Assembly (NCBI GenBank): GCA_009746045.1
Contig: RPFO01000104.1
Location: 4,782,477-4,846,476 of the forward strand
Direction of reading: 5' to 3'
Length of the DNA stretch: 64,000 nt
Source: Mesostigma viride
Taxonomy: Eukaryota; Streptophyta; Mesostigmatophyceae; Mesostigmatales; Mesostigmataceae
The notes under the pieces are model-generated. The model searched no databases. It saw nothing but the letters and a program-made list of their open reading frames with translations, and was not told where the DNA came from. The translations under genes were made by a program, and so were the position numbers. The stretch's first letter is position 1. Every line of letters begins with the position of its first letter. Positions 47,101 to 59,100 of this stretch are shown piece by piece.

Positions 47101-50100
47101 GAGGCTTTCTTTCGTTTGTCAAAGGCTATCTGGTGTTTTTCCGCAAGCACCCGGCAAATATTATGGAGTGGCCCGACCTCTGCCCTCAACCGGCCTCTGT
47201 CTGGCTATGTCCTGCCAATCCCGGACTCGTAATCATGGTATGGTGTTTATGGCTGGACAGCCTGCCTTGTTATACAGGTGGTGTGATGCAAAGCATGTCA
47301 TCACCTGAGCTGGGCATCACCTCAGTTGCCATGCACCCTGCAGTGCCTTGCTTTCGCATTGCAACGCACCCACTCCTTGGTCTATACTTACAAGGCTGCT
47401 GTCTGCAGTGCCCTATCCAAAGCTTTGGGATGAGGTTCATTGTGGCAATATCCTTCATGCGCCTACTGCTGCAGCTTATTGACCATGTTTGCATGCACGG
47501 TTTCTTGCCGACCAATCCCTTTGACTGAGCTTTCTTCTTGCTTGGACCATCGTTCCGCCGCGCAGTTTCGCGTTTCAGCACCACATTGCGTTCTTTGCAG
47601 CCATGACGGCTGGGATGCGCTGCCGCGTGGCTGCCATGGCTGAAGGTGATGCATGGGAGTAATGTTTTTATGGAATAACAACCAGGACGTACAGGGCATG
47701 ACTGTGCCATCTGCTCTGCCTGGATACTTGTGATAGCTCCCTTGCACAAACACCTTGCACAACAGCCTTTCCTTCCCATTTCTTCATGTCTACAATCTGT
47801 CTTTCTCGTTTGGCATTTTCCCTCCGTTTTCTTCACTCTGTAGCTCCAGGGATTGACATCATTTGTATGCTAAAGCTTGTCTACTGGGAAGGCACGATTT
47901 GCTGCTGTATGTTTGCACGTGGTGGCATTGCATATCTATATCGTGCATATATGTCCCTGCGTTAGAAACACGAAAGGCTGGTGGGATTCTCTCGCAAGAG
48001 ATTCTGCCCCAACGGGTAGCCTCAGCCTTACCTTGCCACTAGCGATAGCCTCACTGCATGTGCGTAAGGTGCAATAACAAGCCGTGCTCCAAGGGCAGAG
48101 CCCTGCATTGGTTTTCCACCACCGATATCAGCTCACCTTCAACAGGTTTAAATTTGGATCCGAACAGGTTAGTTGATATATTGATCCAAACAGGTTGTGG
48201 TCGAAGGGCGTATTCTACCCATGGTTGGTTCACCTTCGCAGTAAATGTTCCATTGACAGACTTCGCCGATCTTTCACCGATTGGTTAGGATACAGATCAT
48301 TTTGCCCGCAAGCCTGCGCAGGCACCTTATTGTCGCTCTGTTTGGCTTTCTACCCTGGTGCATTCTATCCTACTGACCTTGGAATATCCCACCCTCCGAG
48401 CGCGCAGTTCACCGCAAGCTGCTGCGGCTGAGCGCATCCGGCTTGGCGGGCACCACGTCCGGCCAGTGCGTGAACTTGGTGTCCACCGATGTGAGGCGGT
48501 TCGACGAGCTGTTACTCTACATCCACTACATCTGGGTGGTGAGTCTATTTCTTCCAAAACAACGCTGGGCTTGTGTTGCCAAGATATACAAAAAGATCCC
48601 GGGTTGCCACCGTTAATGACTGTCCATCAGCAGAAACAAACTTCCCCCTGTATGGAATACGCTGCTTCTCCCAAGAAAGGGATCGATTTCCCTGCAAGGT
48701 CCCTTGTCTCAGCGACCTCATTTCTCCGCAGGAGAAGTCCACAGCCTTCGCTTTGTTCAGGGTACTTTGTATGCTGGGTGGTGTGCTTGCATGGACATTG
48801 TCTGTCCACGCAGGTCTGGTCCACCTCCAATGTATTGTTTCTGACGGTCAGCCTCTTCTTGCAGCCTCATGCATATGCCAGACTCCGTGTCCAGCTACCA
48901 AGTCTGGGGTCTCCAATGTCCCAGTTATCCAGTTAGCCAAACCTAGATGCAACCTGCTACGTCGCGTACACTTTGGGTGGAGGAGAGAGAAGGCATCAGC
49001 TTAGATAGCGCGTTCACCTCGGTACAGCTTGACCCTTTCGAAATTATAAGCTTGGAGCCAGTCCCACGAGAGCGTTAACCTAGGTGGTGGCAACACTATA
49101 AGGTGATTCTATGTCACCCTGATGGCTGGTAAGAAGCCTCTCATTGGCCCCGGACTGACACCTTGGTGAGAAATGATCGTGTTCTCTCCGGTCATGTGCC
49201 GCCAGGCGCCCCTGGAGCTCATCGTGGTCACCTGCCTGGTGGGTGCCCAGCTGGGCTGGCAGCCGGCACTGGCGGGGGCCTGCTGCCTTGTGGCGCTCAT
49301 GCCGCTGCAGGTACGTGTTACTACCCGCACCTTTTTATATTGATGCTCATTTATGTAACCAAGCACAGGCCTCCATTGCAGCCTTAAGTTGTCTCATAAC
49401 ACTGCGCTCATCCCGCTGCAGGTACGTCCACATCAACATGTGGATAAGTTCATCAAGCAGATCCTTTGTGTGGGAGTGCCCGCAAGTTGCACTAGGACTA
49501 CGAAATGAATTTTGTGAGGACATACGCGAAGTGGAATAGTGGAATAGTGGAATAGTGGAATAGTGGAATAGTGGAATAGTGGAATAGTGGGGCAGTGGGG
49601 CACCCACGCAACTGCACGCTAACTACGGCCGGCTTGTTAGTGTCTATGGTCCCAGTATGCTTATGTGGTCTCTTTTGTACGATGTTTTCCTGGCGGTGTA
49701 TCATTGAGAATTCATGGTGGTGTATCGCTTAGTTTTCCTGGCCAGGAATGCCCATGCATGCTTCCACGCCTTTTCCAGGGGGCATTTGGGCGCCTATTCG
49801 CCAAGTACCGCGTGGCTACTGTCAAGTTCACTGACAAGCGCGTGAAGACCATCGGCGAGGTGAGCACCTTGCAGCATGCTGTGCACTGCCTGCCGGTTCT
49901 CTGGCTTGGTGGGATAATCTAAACAGTTAGGCAGTGAATGGGTCTTAACACTTGCATGATGGGCCATACTAGCCACGGACTTGTTGTTTGCTACCTGTTT
50001 TTTTCTCTCTAACAATCAAAGGGGCTTTTTTCCAAGTAACTTGACCAGCCAGGCCATTAGCTATAGCACGGGATGGCCACAGTGCGGCGTTTTTGAGCTG

Positions 50101-53100
50101 TCCGTCACTGGGCCATCCGCTAGTAAGGATGCAATGCTCAGTCTGGTATGCTGTGCACACTTTGCCTGCAAACACCAAGCTTCTCCTTGGGTGTTGTGGT
50201 TCTGCTAATTAACTATTACGGCTCCCTGTGCCCTGTTGCGTCCAGCGTTGGTGCTATGAATGGCCTTGGGCACAAGCAGCAGAAATTGTGCACTCAAGGT
50301 ATTACTCACTAGTAAACTAGCTCAGTAGTAAACTGTCACAGCATGTAGAAAAATGCACGCTTGGATACTGCATGGTGGCTAAACAGATCATTGGGCAGGA
50401 CATACACGCCACGGTGCTGTACGTTGTATGCATTGTGCAAGCTCCATCCACTCTGCATTGCCTGTCCCTCCCAGAATTGTTTTTCTTTTGGCAACATCCA
50501 AGAGGACTGCTCACCCTACCCTACCCCACCCCACCCCACTCCACCCAGCCACACCACTCCACTCCACAAGGCACGCCAGCACATCAGACACAGCATGCCA
50601 TGGAGGCCATCTTTGTTACACGGGCAGCAGGATGATACTTCTTGTGAACCTGTGATGGGGCCCTTAGATGCCATGCACCACTGATCAATAACCATAAAAC
50701 AAACCATTCACTTATTACAGTCTAACTGATCCCGGCGCCTGTGTATGGAACGCCTCTCGTGCAGATCCTACAAGGCATGCTCGGCGTTAAGATGTTTGGC
50801 TGGGAGATGGTCTTCACCAACAGCGTCTCCGAGGTCCGCGCCGGAGAGAGGCGAAGGTACGGAAACAGGATACCGCGAGGCATAGAATGTAGCAGACTTT
50901 CTAATGACATGTAGGTTCCTTGAGCAGCTAGATTACCGCTACAGTATGGCTGCTGTATGGCTTCGCAAGGCAACCCATCAGGTGGCTGTATTCTGATGGT
51001 ATGCTGGCCACGGAACTTGGTTTTCAAGTCGTGGACTTACTCATGGTAATCGCCTGCCAAGCCCAGGCAGGGCCGTACGCGAGACAGCGACAGCTGTTCG
51101 TACATGCTTGCATGACAAATGACCTCCCCTTAGGGGGGGGTTATAGGTGTGGCACGTGTCCACCTTCCGTGTGATGACCTGGGGCCTTACTGTGACGGTG
51201 TTGTTGTTGTGATGTAGTGGCATGTCTCACTATGGCATTCAAAGAGGTTGCATTTGGTGCGCGACAGCTTTGCTAGGCAACCTCTTTTCGGACTCTTTTC
51301 ACATTACATAGCATTGGCCTGGTGCCATACAGCGTTGACTATGGCGTTATGTATCCTATGGTGTTGCATGATTGTTCCATTATAATACTCTATACTATTA
51401 TATACTGTGTGCGTACTGTTATTTACTAGTACACACACACTATACGACACTCCCCCACCAAAGTTTCCGCCCCACGCACCCATGATGTATCCTATATTTG
51501 TGCCCCCCCCGTGCGCAGCGTGGAGAAGGCGGCCACCGTGCGCGCGTTCAACGAGGCCTTCTTCTTTGTGAGCCAGCTGCTCATGTCGCTGGTCACGTTC
51601 GGCACGCTGGTGGCCATCGGGGAGCAGCTCACGCCGGCCAAGCTCTTCTTCACGCTCGCGCTGTTCTCTGTGAGTGGGGGAGGCTAGAGGAAGGGCTAGA
51701 ATGAGGGGAAATTAGGTGCAAGGAAAATAAGCAGGGAAAGGCGACTAGGAAGGAGGGGAAGGAGATAGGAGGGAAAGTCACTAGGAAGCAACTGTAAGGA
51801 AAACCGTTTTCTCGCGGATATTCTACTTATGGATTTTCGATGGACTTGCCTTCTTCAATGAGCCGTTGCATGACAGTTTGCTGATAGTGTTTATGTGTCA
51901 TGGGGCACTGATGGGTGTAATACCATTTGCTGGACTTCATCATCAACAGAAAATTGCGTTTCGAGCGAGTTTCACTTGCAATAGAGTGTCTGCATCCATA
52001 CTACCTTGGCATGCTGTATAATTAACGGTTGCTTTCTAGGAATGGAGATGCGCGGCGATCTCACCACATCCATGGCTTGTCATGCCATGGAAACGCATGA
52101 ACCTCAAACCATCTAGAACAATAGAAGTATGAGTGAATAGCATTTTGCAGGTATGATGCTGCCCCAGGTTACGACTACATTCGTTGCAGGGCAACCGTGG
52201 TTACAAGTTCACTATCGCAGCTGAATATCACATGCAGTGGGGCGATATGGAACCAAGCCAGCTGTGATATGGAACCAAGCCAGCTGTGATATGGAGAACT
52301 ATGGATGCCATGTCTTACTCTGGTGTCCAGCTTCTCTTCGGTAGGTATAGTTGCGATGTGAGTTGTGACCGTAGTTACTTAACCCCATGCATGGCAAGGC
52401 CCTGTGCTTGCTTCTACTTCTGCCAGCTGCCGCGGCTCTCCATGGGCTCCTTCTTCCCGGTCGCCATTGAGAAGATTTCCGAGGCCTACGTCACGTGCTC
52501 ACGCCTGCAGCGATTTCTGCTTGTAAGCGTCCCTGATCTGATGCAAGTCATTGCATGACCGGTTATGCGGCAGCACAGGAATGGGATGTAGTCTTGCCTG
52601 CTCGCTTGATATTCGTATCACATTACAATTAGTAAGGTCGAATCCTCCCAGTTGACTTGAAGGATATGCTGCTTTCCGCTGGGGCATGCCTGGCACTCTG
52701 CACTCCCTGGCAAAGGCTTTTTTGGAAGTTTTGTTCCTTCTTTTTCTTATGTAAAGCTTACTGGGAACAGGATTCTGATCTACTTTTTTACTTGCACTCC
52801 TACTTTCCCCTTCCCACTTTTCCTACGTACCCTCCCATTTTGTCCGTCCGCCGATGCATCATGCACAAAACCAGGAAACCGAGGACCTAGCCTCATATGG
52901 GTAGCCTCACGAACTAATTGGGCATGATGCAGACGATATTTGTAACTTTCGTGTAAATTTTTTTAGGGAGATCAGCATAGTACTCCGTGGCATGCCCATG
53001 CGCATGACACGCAAGTACTTATGAACTAATCCCTTAATGTTCTAGATGTCATTTCCCAATTGTTGCGTTCAGCTGGAGGAGGCTACCGGCGTCTCCCATC

Positions 53101-56100
53101 CAGGCATGGAGCCTATCTCTGGCTCCGCATCACAGGACTCAACCAAAGCGGCCTTGACGAACACAAGCAGCATCACTGCAGAGCCCACTCAGTGCAGCAA
53201 CGGCGGTGCAGCTGTATGCGCCCCCCCCAGTGCAGACACCTGTCAAACCACTCCCGAGTCTGAGCGCGAGTCTAACCATGAATCTAACCATGAGTCTAAG
53301 CACGAGTCTAAGCACGAGTCTAACCACGAGTCTAACCACCCAGTAGAGCAGATTCCATCGCCCCCTGGGCCAGCCACAGGGGAACCAGCGTCAGCATGCC
53401 AGGTGGCGGCACCAGATGACACTCAAGGTTATATCGTTGTTGGGCCCCCACCGGCTGGGCTGCCCATTCATGCTCTGGTGGGGGGAAATGGTTCGTCCCA
53501 CTCCCATGTGATGACGGAGCATTCCTACCATCCTGCACTGGCAGTTTGCGTGCTTCAAGTTCAAGGGGACAGCTACCTCCCGGAAGCCTCCCCCTTGCCC
53601 ACTTCTTCTATGGGCAGCCTTCCACGCGTGGAGATGACGGATGCCAGCTTCAGTTGGGGAAACATACAAGGTAGGCCATGGTGAGATGGCCCTGGCAGGA
53701 ACTCCAGCTCTTTGGATGAGTTACTGTTACGTGTGCCATGTCGCTGGATGTGGGTCCAATAATGGATGTAATTATGGCTGGACAGGTGTTGTTTGTAGAG
53801 CTATGGCTGTGTTAGTTCACTTCAAACAGTATGTTCCCTGATTCACCTGTGGCGATTGCTGTATCACATGATCTATGCCCACTTTTGACACTTGAAACAG
53901 AAGGTCAAAACTGGTAACTCAAAGGCATTTGGTAAGGCATTTTCATTAGCTATAGGATTTGTGTGGGGTGTAGTTGGCCCCTCGCATGTTTCCTGCCAAT
54001 ATGTGCTGGTTTCTCGTCCATCCGTGAGGCCATGAAGCTAGTTCCATTCCAGGTTGCAAACATATTGGGCTCCATACTCGTTCATGGCATGCAGTATTAG
54101 GCATCGAAAGGGTAGTTTACATGGCATGCTTGCTGTGGTCACCGGGCTTTCATCTGAAAGGAGGAAAAGCTTCTTGAATTTGTTGATAATAGCTGCTTTA
54201 ATCAAGGGCTTCGATGATTCCTCATGCTTTCCTCATGCCTTGTAAACCTGTCGTCGCCCTATGCATCTGGTATAGCTGTTTGCTTTACTCACTTACTACA
54301 CGTTTTGCCATGTTTTGCCACTGGACCAGATGGCAATAAGGGACCCCATCACCTGAGAGGGATCACCTGCAACGTCCAGGATCGTCAGCTCCTCGCCGTT
54401 ATTGGAAAGGTAGGGGATGCATGGATGCAACGGCGTTGAGGTCGGAGCTGCAGCAGGATTGTTTCTTAGCGATGTGACTACCTTAAGCCTTGTGTGACAC
54501 ACCATTGATTGTGGGGCCTGACAGGTTTTGGTTTTTGCCATGAGGCCTGAGGCGGGCTTGTAACCCAAAGATTCTGCACTACAACTTTGCTTGCAAACAC
54601 CCGCATAGATCCGTTTCCCAAAGCAGGAAACACGGAGGATAAGAGCTCTGTGGCAATCTTATCTTGTAGGCACATACTATTAGAGGTGCTGAAGCAGAGA
54701 ACCAAAGTCTTACCGTCTACAGCTCAACAATTACCGTAATTAACTGTGACATTGGTGTTAAAATTTTCACAGTTGGGTTCGTTCACTGTCAGGTTCCTGT
54801 CAGACAGTGTATGGCAATAGAGCTATGCTGTTGCTGTTTTGGTAGCTCAATGGAAGCTTCTACAAAGCAAGCTTGGGCATCGTCCATTGGAACATCCTAC
54901 GTTTACCCCACTTTAAAAAACGGATCATATCTTACAGTTTTCGTGTTTCTGTGCTTCCTGCCTTTCTCGAATAATGTTTTCTGGATACAGGTTGGGAGCG
55001 GCAAATCTTCCCTTCTGGGGGCCATTCTGGGTGAAATGCACCTCAAGCATGGGTCCTTTAATGTCCACGGCCGGCTGTCCTATGTGGCGCAGCAGGTAAG
55101 ATTACGTGTTTGCCCTGTGCAAATCTTTTGGTCGGCCCCCCAGGTGCACACAGCTGCTATTGACTACCTATGGTGTCAGCTGTCAGCAGGTGAACATTCA
55201 TTGCTGCTGGATTGCTATTAGCACTTATCAGTAACAAGTATCGCTGGCTAAGAAGCCATTTTTTTCTGTCGGTTGATCATCTTAACATTTCAGACATAAA
55301 AGTTTATTGGGGGGGGGGGGCATGCAGCCCACTGTATGCAGCATGCATCTTCGATTTTAGAAATTGCAAATCCTACTATGCTATTCCGACAGAAATACTC
55401 ATAAAGCCTTGACCTAGACGTGGAATCTCTTTCTCAGCGACCTACTATAGGTACTGTGGTCGACAGCAATAATCCAGCTCAGGAGAATTGGAGGTTGCTG
55501 CGAGTTCAACGCGGGTTGCATGCAAATGGTCATTACAGCAGATGACCACTATCATTATACAAAATGCTGCACATCTCGCTGACGTGTCCATCCACTGTGT
55601 TTGTTTGCTGTGCTTATCTTCTCCTGCGATGGCTATCCTTCGTCGCATGGGGCCATTCCAGCCCTTCATCATGGCAGGTGAGAGGTTTAGCCTGCGCTGG
55701 CTGTGCATTTACGACTGCCTTGGACAATAGAATGGAGTGGCTCATTGCAGGGTGGGGTTGAGTGGGGGAACATACTGGATTTGCTCAACATGATCTATTA
55801 ACGCATAGGGTGGGGTTGAGTGGGGGAACATACTGGATTTGCTCAACATGATCTATTAACGCATAGGGTGGGGTCGAGTGGGGGAACATACTGGATTTGC
55901 TCAACATGATCTATTAACGCATAGGGTGGGGTTGAGTGGGGGAACATACTGGATTTGCTCAACATGATCTATTAACGCATAGGGTGGGGTCGAGTGGGGG
56001 AACATACTGGATTTGCTCAACATGATCTATTAACGCATAGGGTGGGGTTGAGTGGGGGAACATACTGGATTTGCTCAACATGATCTATTAACGCATAGGG

Positions 56101-59100
56101 TGGGGTTGAGTGGGGGAACATACTGGATTTGCTCAACATGATCTATTAACGCATAGGGTGGGGTTGAGTGGGGGAACATACTGGATTTGCTCAACATGAT
56201 ATATTAATGCATGCAGTCAACTCGCGCAAATGGCAGTTGAGGCTGGTGCATGAGCATTCGCATAATTTTAGCAAGGAGCATGGGCACAGGTATAATCACA
56301 AGATAGTGCATGGCCGTTAGACTGGTCGTGGGGGTGGGCATTGGCTTGGGCTCGTGGGAAGGAGGGGGGGGGGGGGGCACAAACGGGGCCTGGCGCTGGG
56401 GCAAAGGCAGGGGCATATCAGAGGGCACAGGTGAGTCCCCCCCCGCTGCACCGCCCTCTCTGGAACCAATTGTTTTCAATGTCTTTGCCTTTTGAGTGTT
56501 CACCATGCTCTAAACAAGATTAGAGAAACACAGCGGTTTGTCTGGCACCATGACACACCATGGATTCGCATCGGCAGTACAAGTGTATGTTCTTTGCAGA
56601 TATCTAAGCATTGTAGATCGCTCAGTACTATTTTTGTTTTCGGGATAAGGTGTGGTATGACCATTAAAGCGCTGTCATTGCCCACCCTGTTCTGCATGAA
56701 TATCAGATATGCAATCTGAGCTGCTCTTTATTTGTGTTAGTTCTAGGACCATGTTTTAAAGCAGACATGTGATTAAATTGTTTACAATGACAAGTGCTGA
56801 CTTTGCTATTCTGCTTCCTTGCTCGTTCATCCCGGTGCACAGGAAGCGTGAGGGAAAACATCTTGTTCGGATCCGAGTTTAATGAGGAACGCTACAAAGA
56901 TGTAAGCCTGAGCAGGTTATACGTCATCGAGCTATCTCTTCGCCATGAGACGGAAAAGCCAAAGTTGTCATCATCTCTCTGCAAAAACTCATGAATAAGA
57001 AGCAATGTGCACAAAGATTGCGCTCCCGGCTGCTTAGCAAGCTGTTTTAACCACCTTGTTCAATTGTTCTCGTTGCCTGACTGTTACTTGTCCTGCAGGT
57101 TATTGACGCATGCGCCCTCTACGCTGACCTGGCGTCCTTGCCAGACGCCGATTTGACGGAAATTGAAGAACGAGGAGCTAATCTGAGGTAACATGGCCAA
57201 CCTATAGTTTTTGCGTTACACCAGCCATGCATTGCAAATTAAGGTACTACTGCAACTTCCTCGAAGTCCCCGCAATGATGTACGAATACCAATAAGAGGT
57301 TGCTTTGCGAAGCCGTAGTAGCTCATCGGATCGTGTAGTTGTTTGTCATTGACGTCAATGGCGTGCTAGTTTTTATGTTCAGCGGGTGTCTCATTTCCAA
57401 ACTTTTCCTTTGTTATTGATTGTCGGGATTGGCAACATCCCCACCAAAATGTTTTGAGTTTCCTGCCATAACCTCACGCGACACAGATTCTGCTTTATTA
57501 CATGAGACCCTGGCCATGCTGCATGGCAAGTTTCTGAGGTAGTTTCGATGGCACATGCAAAAAGGTGCATGGAGGCGAGGTTTGAATGCTAGCCGGATGT
57601 CACCTTCTTCTTGACGTTTTTTACTAACACAAAGAAGTTTCCATATGGCTCCCATTTACATGCAAGGGTGTTCTAGGAAAATACTGAAGGCCGGCCTGCA
57701 GGGGGCTCGTGATTCTCAATCCTGGTGTGCGTACATCCCGCATAAGCATATCAAAAATATAGTTTGGGCTATGGTTTGGGATGCCTTAGGATCAGGAGAC
57801 CCCTATAGTCGCGAAATCGTGTGAGAGGTCTTGTGTTCGATTCCAGTATGTCACCAAAATTTTCACTGGCGGAATTCTGTGCACAGAGGATGCCCATGGA
57901 TGCACATGGATGCACCAATGAAATGCGCTCAGAGACCGCATACGCCAAGGATGGCAACATATAGTTGCATGAACAAGTAAGGCTTTGCTTCATTGGTTAC
58001 AAATCTACCTGCTGCCGTTTCGAATGGGCCTGATGCCTGTCTACCACGTCACTGGTTGTCATCCTCGGGGACTGTCCCGCTTGCTCATCTTGTTGCGTTG
58101 TCTTGCCGCGTTGCCAGCGGCGGGCAGCGGGCACGGGTCGCGCTGGCGAGGGCGGCGTACGCCGCGGCCGACATCGCGCTGCTGGATGATCCCCTCTCCG
58201 CCGTCAGTATATGGCGCAGACCCGCAATTCGCTAGCAATGGTTTCTAGGCCTTCTGATTTTGTTTGTGTTTCACTGGCATGTGAGCGGTTGGAGCGTATG
58301 TTTGCCTCCTAATAACATAAGTAGCAAGGTTGGATATTATTTTTTGTGGGGACGTCCTCACAACTTGCACATACGAATCTGTGCCTGCACATTTAGGGAG
58401 GATTTGACACCACATCATAAAGTTCAAAACTTTTTATTTATGACTAGCACCAAATCCGCTTATCAAACAAAGTAGTCAGTAGATGTCCTGCATGCAAGCG
58501 GGTCTGCATGTCAGCCACTGATCGTGCCCACCATACCGTGCTATGCCTTTTGCTCAAGGAAGGATTCGGGCGTTTCTTTGTCTGTGCACAGCCAGCCTGG
58601 GGTATCCCAAACGAATATGAGCCATCTGGAAGTTTGTTGCTGGCTAGGAGCAGGATACTTAGTTAGCGGTCACGTGCAGAAGTTGACAGCGATCGTGTTG
58701 GCTGGTCGCCTGCCTGCCTCTTTTTCCCTACTTGGCCTGTAACGGTGGTTATTCCTCCTTCAGGTTGACCCCGGCGTGGCCAAGCACCTCTTCTCCCGCT
58801 GCATCCGTGGCCTGCTGTCAGACCGGACCGTTGTGCTGGTGACACATCAGCTGCAGTTCCTCCCAGAGTAAGCGGATCGGATCGGTTGTATGAGAGTATA
58901 GTAACCGGGTTTGGCCAGAGTAGCTTATTGTCGACAGCATCTTTTTTCATCCATGCCATCTATTCCTCTCTGAGTAGTATTTAAAAGCAGAGGTAAGCTG
59001 AGTCCCATGTGCGTTGTGCTTAACTCAGCATGACTGGTGGGGCAGGTTACTGCAGGCGGTAGATGCACTCTCTAACCTTTGAGAGCGACAACTGTGTGGC

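Noticed and set aside
53046-53684. Independent 212-residue gene
   Set aside because: It is exon 12 of the ABC gene with a few intronic codons added at each end. CAG before 53073 and GTAGGC after 53670 give the exact splice sites and phases.
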